Below are positions 47,797 to 57,058 of a DNA stretch of 64,000 bases, in pieces (position 1 is the first letter of the stretch; each line of letters starts with the position of its first letter). The notes under the pieces were generated by a model. The model did no database searches. It was given only the letters and a program-made list of their open reading frames with translations, and had not been told where the DNA came from. Made by a program: the position numbers and the translations under genes. The DNA comes from a bacterium (GTDB lineage Bacteria; Verrucomicrobiota; Verrucomicrobiia; Limisphaerales; UBA8199): contig JAJYHY010000002.1 of the NCBI GenBank assembly GCA_021784555.1, positions 1 to 64,000 of the forward strand, written 5' to 3'.

Positions 47797-49334
47797 CAGG
47801 CTCCGCGAATAGCCGGCTTGAGCGTCCAGCTTTGGAGCCGGGCCAACGCCAGGAGTTTCGGGGCACGAAAATCCGCCTTGTGGATAATCCAACCGCCGAA
47901 CAGGCCCGGCGTATCCTTCGCAATGTGGCGGGCGGGGAGCAGTTCCGGCTCCGGGCCCAGCGCGACTCCGCCCTCGAGCGGCAGTCGGCCATCGCGCAGG
48001 TGGGCATCATACACGCCGGCCATTGCGACCAGGAACCGCGCTGGCGAGATCGGGTCCGCCCCGATAAAGACGCGCGCCGCGACACGGTGCTGGGTCTGGA
48101 TGAAGTTGACGACGTCGCGCAAGGCATCACGGAAGGCCGGCCACGCGATATGGGTCAGTTGGCCGGAGGTGGAGGGCGCACTGTCTGGACCGAACAGGCC
48201 GCGAGCCGGGAGAGGAAAAGAAGGCGCTGCTCCGCCGAGGAGCGTGTCGTCGGCAAGGGCAAGCAACTCGAACTGGTCGGCAACCGAGTAGCTTCGATTG
48301 CCGAGGGTTTGGAAATTCACTGCCGTGTTGCCATTGGCAACGAGATTCGAGGCCAGCGTTGCCAAATCTCCGGCCGATGCGCCGGTAGAGCGTACGAGGT
48401 CGGGATAAACTTCGGGCAAATCGCTGGCGGTGATGAAGCGCACACCGGGGAACGAGCGGATGTAATCGATGTATTGCCCGAAGCGCGCGAAGGCGCCGTC
48501 GATGTCCGCCTGGGACCGCTCCGGCGGGGCCTTCCATTGCTCGCGAGGCGGGTTGGCGCCGCGGCTGAAGTTGACCGCGTCCCAGAACTTCTGGTGGATG
48601 AATTCGCAGGGATGATAATAGATGCTGATCAGGCCGCCTCCCGCCTTGCGGAGCCGTTGGACGACGGCGGCAAAGGCCCGTTCACCGGGTTGAACCGCGG
48701 CCGGATCGTGCAGTTCCATTCGCGTGCAGTTCTCACCCATATTGAAAACCGTCAGGGCATTTTCATACCAGAAGGGCTGGTGGTTGAGCCCTACGTCATC
48801 CCCCTCATCGACGTAACAGGGCACTCCGTGTGGGGCGACGCCGATCTGCTTGAGCGCGGCTACGGCTTGAGGCGCCCAGGAGGAGCCCGGCTGTCCGTAA
48901 CAGGCCAGGGTCTTCACCGAGAAAATCCTCCGCACGTCCGCCGCGCCGGGACCTTCGCGCCGCACGAACTCCGCTATCCCGTCCAGCCAGCCGCAATCGG
49001 CCAGGTACTCCGTTGGGGTGGGATGGACGGAATGGAAATTGGAGTGATAAGCGATGGTGTGCTTCCGGAGCGCGTTAATCACATCGAAGCGTCCGCGCCG
49101 CTCCAGCGTCCGGGCCTTTTCGCCAACGACCTTGAAGGTGGCGCGGATGTGGCGCTCGGTCAGCATCTCCGCGATTCGCTTGGCGGAGTCATCCGATGCC
49201 GGGAGCATGTAATCTTCGGTGTCGAACCAGAGGATAACGTCAATTCTGGGCTGTTGGGCCAAGGCGCAAAGCCCAAGGAACAACGGCACAAGCAAAGAGA
49301 TGAGCAGTCGAAGGATGCGGGCATTAGGTTTCAT
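47793..49334 (-). CDS. secreted polysaccharide deacetylase-like protein
   Basis: A 513-aa product from ATG 49334, with a signal peptide (ILRLLISLLVPLFLGLCALA). The start RIDVILWFDTEDYMLPASDD and RHIRATFKVVGEKARTLERR, and IAYHSNFHSVHPTPTEYL, fit a NodB-type deacetylase-like barrel with Asp-Asp and His motifs. The middle (GYGQPGSSWAPQAVAALK) and later segments (GGLISIYYHPCEFIHQKFW) also agree. The C-terminal ~180 residues are extra. Substrate unknown; activity is likely but not certain because the HxxxH ligands cannot be all assigned. Confidence 0.75.
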   Translation of the reverse strand: MKPNARILRLLISLLVPLFLGLCALAQQPRIDVILWFDTEDYMLPASDDSAKRIAEMLTERHIRATFKVVGEKARTLERRGRFDVINALRKHTIAYHSNFHSVHPTPTEYLADCGWLDGIAEFVRREGPGAADVRRIFSVKTLACYGQPGSSWAPQAVAALKQIGVAPHGVPCYVDEGDDVGLNHQPFWYENALTVFNMGENCTRMELHDPAAVQPGERAFAAVVQRLRKAGGGLISIYYHPCEFIHQKFWDAVNFSRGANPPREQWKAPPERSQADIDGAFARFGQYIDYIRSFPGVRFITASDLPEVYPDLVRSTGASAGDLATLASNLVANGNTAVNFQTLGNRSYSVADQFELLALADDTLLGGAAPSFPLPARGLFGPDSAPSTSGQLTHIAWPAFRDALRDVVNFIQTQHRVAARVFIGADPISPARFLVAMAGVYDAHLRDGRLPLEGGVALGPEPELLPARHIAKDTPGLFGGWIIHKADFRAPKLLALARLQSWTLKPAIRGAW

Positions 49335-49420
49335 GCCACCAGTGTTATCCCGCGGGCAGGTGGCTGGCAAGCGCAGGTTAGCATTTGCCATCCATTGTGA
49401 TTGTGCCCACGATAGGCGCG

Positions 49421-51745
49421 ATGAAGCTTATCCGACTCGATGAATTGCTCGCGATAGCCTGGCTCGCCGCTCCGGCCTGTATTTGCGGCGCCCACCCCGT
49501 TGCCGGCACCGCGCCATTGACCCTGCAAGGCGACCTTGCCTCGAACATGGTGGCGGGCGTGGACCGATTCCTGTTGCGCAAGCTGGATGAATCGTCCGCG
49601 ACGCGCTCACGGTTCTGGCACCGGGATTTTTCCTCATGGACAGCCTACGAGCAATCGCTGGCAACCAACCGGCAGCGCCTGGAGTATATCCTCGGCGCGC
49701 GCGACCACCGAGTGCGTCACGTCGAACTCGAACTCATTGCCACCCCGAACCGCTCGGCGCTCCGCGGGCGCGGCCACGGCTACCAGGTGTTTGCCGTGCG
49801 CTGGCCGGCATTCGGAGACGTGACGGGCCAAGGGTTGCTGCTGACGCCAACCCATGGCACGCCCATCGCCAATGTGGTCGCCATCCCCGACGCGGACCAG
49901 ACCCCCGAACAGCTCGCCGGATTGGCCGGCGGGATTGCGCCCGAAAGCCAATTTGCGCGGCGCCTGGCCGAAAGCGGCTGCCGGGTGATCGTACCCGTGC
50001 TGATCAACCGGCACATCGACGCTCAACGGAAGCTCTCCAACCGGGAGTTCATTTATCGGCCGGCCTACGAACTGGGCCGGCATATCATCGGCTACGAGAT
50101 CGAAAAGGTATTGGCGGCCATTGACTGGCTCAGAAGGGAAACGCCGGGCGCCGCTATCAAGACCGGCGTCATCGGCTGGGGCGAGGGCGGTTTGCTCGCC
50201 TTTTACGCCGGCGCGCTCGACACCCGCATCGCCGCGACGTCCGTTAGCGGTTACTTCGAGGAGCGCCGCCAGGTTATCTGGCGGCAGCCGGTGACTCGGA
50301 ACGTCTTTGGGCTGCTGGAAGAGTTTGGGGATGCGGAGGTGGCGGCGATGATCGCTCCCCGCGCCCTGATCATCGAAGCCGCGCATGGGCCGGAAGTAAC
50401 GATGCCCGGCGGCGATGCCTACACCCCGGCGCAACGGGGCTGCGGCGCGCCCGGCGTCCTCCGCTCTCCCAGGCTGCAAAACGTCCGCCGTGAATTTGAG
50501 CGAGCCCGCTCGTTGGTGGCCGCATTGCGCCCATCGCCGCGCCTGGAGTTGGTCGTGACCGGAGAATCCGGGCAAGGGCCGTTTGGCAGTGAAGAGGCGT
50601 TGCGAGGCTTCCTTGGCGCGCTGGCTGACAATGCTCGTCTGGCGCCGGAGGGGGCGCCGCCCACAAACCTGTGGCCGGACTTTGATCCGGCGGTGCGGCA
50701 GGCCGAGCAATTGCATGAGTTGGACCGCCACAACCAGCGCCTGCTGGCTGAGAGCCCGTACGTACGCCGGAAGTTTATGGCCGAACTGGACACCTCTTCG
50801 CCAGCCAAATTCCGGCAAACCGCTGCCTGGTATCGCAACTATTTCTACCGCCAGGTGATTGGCCGTTTCGATGAGCCCCTCCTGCCGGCCAATCCCCGTT
50901 CACGGCAGATATACGACACACCGCAATTCACCGGCTACCGGGTGGTGCTCGACGTGTTTCCCGACGTTGTCGCCGAGGGGATTCTGCTGGTGCCGAAGGA
51001 CCTCAAGCCTGGTGAACGGCGCCCGGTCGTAGTCTGCCAGCACGGCTTGGAGGGCCGTCCGCGGGAAACGATCAACGGCAACAGCCACTACTATCACAAT
51101 TTCGCCGCCAGGCTTTGCGAGCAGGGGTTCATCACCTTCTCGCCTCAGGGCCTCTTCATTTTCGAGGATCGGTTCCGCACACTTCAGCGCAAGGCCAATC
51201 CGCTGGGCAAGACCTTGTACTCGATCATGGTGCCTCAACACCAGCAGATCACCGACTGGCTCAAAACGCTGCCCTTCGTCGATCCGGCGCGAATTGCCTT
51301 TTACGGCCTGAGCTACGGCGGCAAGACGGCGATGCGCGTGCCGGCGCTGGTGACAAACTATTGCCTCTCCATCTGCTCCGGAGACTTTAACGACTGGGTA
51401 TGGAAGTGCGCTTCGACTCTCAGCCCCTACAGTTATGTGCGGCTGCCTGAATACGAAATCTTCGAGTTCGACCTGGGCGACACCTTCAATTACTCGCAGA
51501 TGGCCGCCTTGATCGCTCCGCGCCCGTTTATGGTGGAACGAGGGCATTTCGATGGGGTGGCGCCGGACGACAGAGTGGCTTACGAGTTTGCCAATGTCCG
51601 TTACCTGTATGAAGCGCGATTAGGTCTCCACGACCAGTGCCGCATCGAATGGTTCAACGGGCCGCACACCATCCATGGCGTGGGGACTTTCCAATTCCTC
51701 CACCAGCACCTGGATTGGCCTCGCCAGGGGTCGGCAACGCAATAG
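49421..51745 (+). CDS. tandem alpha/beta hydrolase, secreted
   Basis: A 774-aa protein from ATG 49421 with a signal-like start (LLAIAWLAAPACICGAHPVA). Two hydrolase domains follow. The first has IKTGVIGWGEGGLLAFYAGA (nucleophile position occupied by Glu in GWGEGG, so probably inactive). The second has IAFYGLSYGGKTAMRVPALV (GLSYGG, proper Ser nucleophile) and a likely His in the FNGPHTIHGVGTFQFL end; VVCQHGLEGRPRET is the oxyanion HG. The fold resembles dienelactone hydrolase/PET-lyase-like secreted esterases. The start is chosen because upstream ATG 49385 has no signal. Confidence 0.75.
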   Translation: MKLIRLDELLAIAWLAAPACICGAHPVAGTAPLTLQGDLASNMVAGVDRFLLRKLDESSATRSRFWHRDFSSWTAYEQSLATNRQRLEYILGARDHRVRHVELELIATPNRSALRGRGHGYQVFAVRWPAFGDVTGQGLLLTPTHGTPIANVVAIPDADQTPEQLAGLAGGIAPESQFARRLAESGCRVIVPVLINRHIDAQRKLSNREFIYRPAYELGRHIIGYEIEKVLAAIDWLRRETPGAAIKTGVIGWGEGGLLAFYAGALDTRIAATSVSGYFEERRQVIWRQPVTRNVFGLLEEFGDAEVAAMIAPRALIIEAAHGPEVTMPGGDAYTPAQRGCGAPGVLRSPRLQNVRREFERARSLVAALRPSPRLELVVTGESGQGPFGSEEALRGFLGALADNARLAPEGAPPTNLWPDFDPAVRQAEQLHELDRHNQRLLAESPYVRRKFMAELDTSSPAKFRQTAAWYRNYFYRQVIGRFDEPLLPANPRSRQIYDTPQFTGYRVVLDVFPDVVAEGILLVPKDLKPGERRPVVVCQHGLEGRPRETINGNSHYYHNFAARLCEQGFITFSPQGLFIFEDRFRTLQRKANPLGKTLYSIMVPQHQQITDWLKTLPFVDPARIAFYGLSYGGKTAMRVPALVTNYCLSICSGDFNDWVWKCASTLSPYSYVRLPEYEIFEFDLGDTFNYSQMAALIAPRPFMVERGHFDGVAPDDRVAYEFANVRYLYEARLGLHDQCRIEWFNGPHTIHGVGTFQFLHQHLDWPRQGSATQ

Positions 51746-51759
51746 ATGGGGTAGTGTAT

Positions 51760-52953
51760 ATGAGCTGTTCTGGAACCGAAAGAGTTGTTAGCCTGCTGAA
51801 GACGTTGGTTGCATTCGATACGGTAAGCGAACACAGCGATTATCAGTGCGCCGCGTTCGTGGAGTCCCAGCTTAGCCAATCTGGCGCGCGCACTGGAATC
51901 ATCAGTGAAGAGGTTGGAGGGGTTCAGAAATGCTCTGTTTACGGAGTATTTGGGCCAATGAACGAACGTGGGCTTGTTGTCTGCGGTCATCTCGACACTG
52001 TTCCATTTGAAGGTCAAGAGGGTTGGCAGAGCCCACCACTGGGGTTGTCGCGTCGCGGTGACAGGCTCCACGGCCGTGGAACGGCTGACATGAAGGGGTT
52101 TATAGCACAGTGTTTGGCGGCAGCGCCCTTACTCAAGCGTGAATCCCTAAGGCGGCCTATCATCTTTCTCTTTACCTGTGATGAGGAATTAGGTGGCGCC
52201 GGTTCACGGCGGCTATGTCCACGGCTGGAGAACCTCTTGCCATGCAAGTTGCCGCTAGAAGGATGGATTGGAGAACCGACCGCCTACCGTGTGCTGTCAG
52301 CGCAAAAGGGCTACATCACTTTCAACGTTGTAGTTCGTGGGGTTGGCGGCCACAGCAGCACACCCGACAATGGGTGTAATGCGATTACCGCGGCGGCTAT
52401 CGTTGTCGAGGCCATGGCGCGCCTGGACCGGGCCTGGGCAACAGGGGTGGGATCCGTGAAAGATCCGGCCTTTCAAGGCTCGCCAACCAGCCGCTTAAAT
52501 GTAGCGCGCATCTGCGGCGGTAGCGCCTTGAACATGATCCCCGAATCTTGCGAATTGGCAGTGAGTATTCGCGTGGTTCCGACAGACAATACCGGCGCTT
52601 TGCTTCAGCAAGTGCGGGACGAGATGCATTCGGCTTTGCAGCGCGCCTACGCGAGCGTCCCAGTGACACCGTCGCTTCAGGTCTCAACGCCGGTGATCAC
52701 TCCTGGCATGGCCTCATCGGGAAATGCGAGTATTGAACGGTTGTTGAAAAAGCAGCTTGGGCAAGCAGCCCGAGAAGGAGCGCCGTTCGCAACTGATGCA
52801 GGCAGCTTGGCGGAGATTGGCTGTGAGTGCGCGGTCTGCGGGCCGGGGCAGTTAGAGCAGGCCCATCAGGCTAACGAGTTCATTGGAATCCAGCCGCTAT
52901 TGTCGGGGGTTGATTTAATCGTAAACGTATGTCAGGCGTGGTCCGGACTATGA
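51760..52953 (+). CDS. M20-family deacetylase, ArgE-like
   Basis: A 397-aa protein from ATG 51760, 14 bp after the hydrolase stop. M20 metal ligands are seen in LVVCGHLDTVPFEGQEGW, HGRGTADMKGFIAQCL, LFTCDEELGGAGSRR and QAHQANEFIGIQ; the dimerisation domain has GVGGHSSTPDNGCNAI. The pattern fits acetylornithine deacetylase/succinyl-diaminopimelate desuccinylase-like enzymes, likely removing an N-acyl group from an amino acid such as acetylornithine. Its codon use is less GC-rich than the neighbours, which may mean recent acquisition. Confidence 0.88.
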   Translation: MSCSGTERVVSLLKTLVAFDTVSEHSDYQCAAFVESQLSQSGARTGIISEEVGGVQKCSVYGVFGPMNERGLVVCGHLDTVPFEGQEGWQSPPLGLSRRGDRLHGRGTADMKGFIAQCLAAAPLLKRESLRRPIIFLFTCDEELGGAGSRRLCPRLENLLPCKLPLEGWIGEPTAYRVLSAQKGYITFNVVVRGVGGHSSTPDNGCNAITAAAIVVEAMARLDRAWATGVGSVKDPAFQGSPTSRLNVARICGGSALNMIPESCELAVSIRVVPTDNTGALLQQVRDEMHSALQRAYASVPVTPSLQVSTPVITPGMASSGNASIERLLKKQLGQAAREGAPFATDAGSLAEIGCECAVCGPGQLEQAHQANEFIGIQPLLSGVDLIVNVCQAWSGL

Positions 52954-52962
52954 CCAGATTCA

Positions 52963-53090
52963 TCGCAACTGCTCAGGCCGAGCCGCCGGACGCATGCGAT
53001 AGGAGCGCGGACGCCCTCGTCCGCGTCTCCGGAAAGCCGCGGTCGCGGACGAAGGCGTCCGCGCTCCAATCACCACCTGGGCAGTTGCGA
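52963..53090. repeat. palindromic repeat element, family A copy 2
   Basis: Terminal inverted repeats TCGCAACTGCTCAGG and CCTGGGCAGTTGCGA (15 bp, one mismatch) enclose the GCGGACG/CGTCCGC hairpins. It fills the space between two convergent genes, starting 10 bp after one stop codon and ending 2 bp before the other. Confidence 0.85.
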
Positions 53091-53091
53091 C

Positions 53092-53952
53092 TCACCCCAC
53101 CGCGGGGTCCGCGATAGCCGCTGTGGCCTGCGGAACGGTTGCCGACAGGGCGGTTCCCAGGCGCATTCGTGTGAGATTTCGAAGGGCGGTGAACCCGAGC
53201 CGTCCGACTGTTGCGGTGGCGATCTCGTTCTGTTCCGGCGCATCCCAAATGACGGAAAACTCGCCCGGCACAAGCAGTAGATCCTCGGCCAGGCAGATTG
53301 CCGCTGTTGGCTCGGTGCAAACCAGCGGACCGATGCACCGGCTTTCCGCGCCCGGACGCAACAAGCCCCAACCCTTGATTTGACCTTGGGCCGGCCAGAC
53401 GAGCGCGGCGTAGCTGCCGGTCGCCAGTAGTCGCAGCAATCTCGGGCGAGGAACCCCAACGGCAGCCGCGTCGATCTTTTCAACGGAGGGCCAATCCTGT
53501 TCTGACATCTCCCGCGTGGTCGCAACATGCTCCGGCAGGAGTGGCCTACGCGCCGGAGGTCGCCGCCATCGTGTGATCCGCCATTCCGGGGCAAAGCCCA
53601 GCCGCTCGTACAAGGGCTGACCGGCGGGGGTGGCATCGAGTCGCACGCACCGCACACCCGAATCCCGCAGGTGACTAAGCGCCCGCCGCATCAAGGCCGT
53701 TGCAATGCCCTGTCGGCGGTGCTCGGGATGCACGAGCATCATGCCGATCCAGGCCAGGGCTTGGCCATAAGCAGTCGTTGTGACCGTTCCCACAAGCTGT
53801 CCGTTCCGCATTGCTACGAAGCAGCCGACGGGCTCCAATCGAAGCAGTTGCTGCCAATCCTCCCGCCTCTGGTTCCATCCCGCCAGTCGCCGCAATTCAT
53901 CGGCCGCCACCACGTCCGTTTCCTCCATTCGACGCAAGGAAAAATCAGCCAT
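53092..53952 (-). CDS. GNAT-family N-acetyltransferase, two-domain
   Basis: A 286-aa product. The N-terminal GNAT domain shows GCFVAMRNGQLVGTVTTTAY, then the acetyl-CoA loop MLVHPEHRRQGIATALMRRA (R/Q-x-x-G-x-A/G) and LDATPAGQPLYERLGF. A second, degenerate GNAT-like half (SYAALVWPAQGQIKGWGLLR, GEFSVIWDAPEQNEIA, LGFTALRNLTRMRLG) matches YitH/HsdE-like C-terminal domains. It overlaps the aldolase gene downstream by a few bases. Substrate unknown. Confidence 0.85.
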   Translation of the reverse strand: MADFSLRRMEETDVVAADELRRLAGWNQRREDWQQLLRLEPVGCFVAMRNGQLVGTVTTTAYGQALAWIGMMLVHPEHRRQGIATALMRRALSHLRDSGVRCVRLDATPAGQPLYERLGFAPEWRITRWRRPPARRPLLPEHVATTREMSEQDWPSVEKIDAAAVGVPRPRLLRLLATGSYAALVWPAQGQIKGWGLLRPGAESRCIGPLVCTEPTAAICLAEDLLLVPGEFSVIWDAPEQNEIATATVGRLGFTALRNLTRMRLGTALSATVPQATAAIADPAVG

Positions 53953-55021
53953 TCAACCACTTATCTCCGTTTTCCCTAACAAATGCATCATCCTTAAGCT
54001 GCGGGTAGGCTTGGCAGACCCGGTCGATTTCCTCAGCCTGCCCCGCCGAAAGCCGTAGGCCGGGCTCCAGGCACCAAGTCCCCTCGAGCAACCCTTGGCG
54101 CCGGAGCATTTCGTGAATGCCTGGAATGCAGCCGGCAAAGCCGTTGGCCGCGTCGAACACGGCTGCATTGCAGTCCATCACCTGTGCGCCAAGAGAGAGC
54201 AACTCCGCCGGAATGCTCCTGGTTGAGCGAGCTCGCCGGCATTGCTCGAACAGTTCGACTGCCCGACGGGTCCAAAACGCCCAATGGCCCAGCAGACCGC
54301 CTGCGATTCGCACATGCGCTTCACCACAACGCCCCGGCAGAACATACTCGGTGAGCAGGTCGGGAATGATGTTATCATCATTGCCGGTGTAAAGAGCCAC
54401 TTCCCCCGCGCGCCCAACCTCGGCTACTGCCCGCACAACATCGAGCGTCTGGTAACGGTTAAAGGGGGCAATCTTGATGGCAACTACGTTCGGAATCTCA
54501 AGAAAGCGCCGCCAGAACGCGGGCGACAGTGCCCTGCCGCCGACTGCGGGCTGGAGATAGAAACCGAACAGGGGCAGCTCACGGGCAACTGCAACGCAAT
54601 GTCCTATCAGCTCCTGGTCGTCTGACTCCCGGAAAGCCCCGAGCGAGAGGAGGCCCGCATGAAACCCAAGCCTCCGAGCCAGGATGGCTTCGGAAACCGC
54701 CTGGCCGGTGCGACCGCAAACGCCGGCGATACGCACCGTCTGCCTGCGGGCATCTGTGTCGCACTGGCTGAGGGTGGCCGAGGCCAGTTCAAGCACCGGC
54801 TTTAGAAGCCCGTGCTTGGGATCGCGAATGGCGAACTGAGTCGTGTGAACGGCGAGGGCCAAACCGCCTGCTCCCGCGGCATGATAGTAGCGCGTGAGGG
54901 CGCGCTGCCTGCGCTCGTCCAACCTGTGGGCCGGTGTAAGCGCCAGTGGATGAGCCGGTATCACTTGGCCCTCCAGAAGCGCTGCCTGAACCCAGCGGGG
55001 CGGTGAAGGAAAGGAGGACAT
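53945..55021 (-). CDS. dihydrodipicolinate synthase (DapA)-family lyase/aldolase
   Basis: From ATG 55021 (with AGGAGGACATG-type ribosome site on the plus-strand complement side absent, but domain start fits) the protein is 358 aa. Barrel motifs: VIPAHPLALTPAHRLDERRQ, RYYHAAGAGGLALAVHTTQF, RIAGVCGRTGQAVSEAILA and FGFYLQPAVGGRALSPAFW. The Schiff-base Lys lies in VVAIKIAPFNRYQTLDVV. It is a member of the DHDPS/NAL superfamily, probably acting on a sugar acid or keto acid rather than lysine synthesis, since it sits between an epimerase and a GNAT gene. The next upstream gene's stop is 3 bp before this start. Confidence 0.85.
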   Translation of the reverse strand: MSSFPSPPRWVQAALLEGQVIPAHPLALTPAHRLDERRQRALTRYYHAAGAGGLALAVHTTQFAIRDPKHGLLKPVLELASATLSQCDTDARRQTVRIAGVCGRTGQAVSEAILARRLGFHAGLLSLGAFRESDDQELIGHCVAVARELPLFGFYLQPAVGGRALSPAFWRRFLEIPNVVAIKIAPFNRYQTLDVVRAVAEVGRAGEVALYTGNDDNIIPDLLTEYVLPGRCGEAHVRIAGGLLGHWAFWTRRAVELFEQCRRARSTRSIPAELLSLGAQVMDCNAAVFDAANGFAGCIPGIHEMLRRQGLLEGTWCLEPGLRLSAGQAEEIDRVCQAYPQLKDDAFVRENGDKWLNG

Positions 55022-55023
55022 GT

Positions 55024-56072
55024 TCAATACTGGCCGTTGCGAATCTCGAAGTGGGTGGGCCGCTGGAGGTAGGCGCCTTTCCTGCTGACCCAATGCGCCG
55101 TCCAGCGAAGCACGGCCTCGAGGGAAGTGGGCGGCGGGCCGAGAACAGCGCATAGTTTGGAGGCATTGCTGAGCAACGCGGCCTCGCTCTCGTGGCCTGT
55201 AAACCTGGGGGAGCGCGAGAGCAGCTCCCCAAGACGTTCTGCGACGGCCCTGACCCGGAAAGGCGCCGGGCCGGTAAGGTTCCACGAAACGGCAGGTGAG
55301 GAGCTTAACGCCAGCGCGCGCAGAATCATCTCATTGGCATCGCCCTGCCAGACGCAATTGAACCAGCCGTTGGAGAGATCGATGGGTTCCCCGGCCATAA
55401 CTTTACGCGCGATATCAACCAGCACCCCGTACCGCAACTCGACGGCATAGTTGAGCCGCATCAAAGCTACCGGCGTTCCCTGGGCCATCGAGAAGTGTTG
55501 GAATATCCGCTCACGCGCCACAGCCGAATTGGCGTATTCGCCCAGCGGGGTTAGTGCGTTATCCTCGCGCGCTCCTCCGCTGGCGACAGGCACCGGGGGA
55601 TATACGTTGCCGGTGGAGAGGGCAACGAACCGGGCCTGCGAGTACCGCTCGGCGACCCTGGCGGGCACAATCGTATTGGTCGCCCATGTCGCGACCGGGT
55701 TCCTGGTGGTGCCGAATTTCAGACCCACAAGGTAGAGCACCTCCTTTGCCTCAGGCAAGCCGCTGAGCGATTGCGCATTCAGCAGGTCGGCTTTGTAAGT
55801 GGCAACCCCGTTCACCTCCAGCCATCGGCGCGACTCTTCGTCCGAGAATCGGCTTACCGCTATCACCCCCAAACGGTGGTTGGCCTGGTCGGCGGCGCGT
55901 TTGGCCAGCACGCAAAGCGTCGGCCCCATCTTGCCGCCAGCCCCTACACGACCAGCGGACCCGACATCGTGCGGATGAAATCCACGAGCACCGGTCGGGG
56001 CCGAGTGAGAAACGCATCCAGTTCTGAGGTGTCGTCAATGGCCTCAGGCGGCTCAGGTGGCATGGCGGTCAT
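55024..56072 (-). CDS. NAD(P)-dependent epimerase, with apparent N-terminal frameshift
   Basis: Two frames together make one typical protein. From ATG 56072 the first frame reads DDTSELDAFLTRPRPVLVDF and RTMSGPLVV, then TAG; the second frame begins GAGGKMGPTLCVLAKRAADQ, the Rossmann dinucleotide motif, and continues intact to the stop at 55024 (RFVALSTGNVYPPVPVA, EYANSAVARERIFQHF, SNGWFNCVWQGDANEMILRA). A single-base loss at the LVV/GAGG junction (about 55943-55948) separates them. It may be a true mutation, an assembly error, or translated from an internal ATG at 55929, which would lack part of the NAD fold. Confidence 0.7.
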
Positions 56073-56560
56073 ATCAGGTAAGGCGGGCCCGCGCGGGGTT
56101 GACATGCGGGTAGTCGCAGGCGTCGTTCTGATAGATGACCTGTCGCCGGTTGTAACGGCTCGTAACGTGATACATGGGTCTGGGATATTCAATCCGCACC
56201 TGACGCGGCGTGCATGGTCCGACTGTGCCAAGGAGGCCGGTGTGCCGTCAAGGCGGAAGCAGCATCGAAGAGCAGGAAATCCCACATTGATTACCGCCAA
56301 AATGTGAGTTATGCACGACGACACGATTTTTTGCGGATAGACCTCACAGAAGCAAACAAAGGCAACAAAGAACGCGCGCCGTCATCGCGCTCCGTTGTCG
56401 AGGAATGCGCAATCAAATCTGTCGTCGTGTATAGTGGATTCGCCGATGGCGGTGCTGAGTGGTGATGGGCGCAAATACAGTGACGTGCCGACGGGGGCCG
56501 CTCCTCCGCAATCGCAAATCGCAAATCTAAAACCGCAAATCGTGAATGCGTCACCGAACT
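56073..56560. other. non-coding stretch with heptamer repeat
   Basis: No supported gene. A heptamer repeat of AATCGCA units, with a further CGCAAATCG, lies at 56508-56542, matching 1907-1938. The rest shows nothing else of note. Confidence 0.5.
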
Positions 56561-56574
56561 TACGCCCTGGAGCA

Positions 56575-57054
56575 CTAAGCCCCTTCGGTATTCGGGGTGG
56601 CGTAGGCGCGGGCCTGGACTTCGAAGAAGCTATGAAGGAAGAGGGCATTATCGGCGACGGCCTTCTCGATGAGCTGCGGGAGCAGGAACAATTCGGAGCT
56701 GTTGATGACCGCGTGAACGCTCTGCTGGAAGGCCTGCATCGGAGTGAATGTCTGGAACGAGTCGCCAAGCAGGATGACGGTGGCTTGGCGGCGTTGGGAC
56801 ATGGGCATGGTTTGCAGCGCGCGCAGGGTGAGGTTCTCCGCCAACGTCGTGGCGGCGAACAGTTCCTCGACTATCACGACCTGGTAACGGACTTGGTTGA
56901 ACCGGATGAGGAAATCGCCGTGGGTGGCGGCGGTGTGGACCTTAAACCCCAGCGTGTTGAGGGCGGTTTTGGCCGCCTCAAGCCATTCCGGGTTTGAAAA
57001 GGCAAGGAGGGCTGGCTTGTCGGTAGCGCTGATGAAATCGAAGTTTGTGGCCAT
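56575..57054 (-). CDS. receiver-like protein without phosphoacceptor, pilus ATPase neighbour
   Basis: From ATG 57054 a 159-aa protein of response-regulator receiver fold: KPALLAFSNPEWLEAAKTAL, then VRYQVVIVEELFAATTLAEN (the usual phospho-Asp position is taken by Glu) and SQRRQATVILLGDSFQTFTP, FLLPQLIEKAVADNALFLH. A classic phosphorylation site is absent, so it may act as a protein-interaction module. It starts 4 bp after the PilT-like gene, suggesting a role with the pilus retraction motor. Confidence 0.6.
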   Translation of the reverse strand: MATNFDFISATDKPALLAFSNPEWLEAAKTALNTLGFKVHTAATHGDFLIRFNQVRYQVVIVEELFAATTLAENLTLRALQTMPMSQRRQATVILLGDSFQTFTPMQAFQQSVHAVINSSELFLLPQLIEKAVADNALFLHSFFEVQARAYATPNTEGA

Positions 57055-57058
57055 AGGA

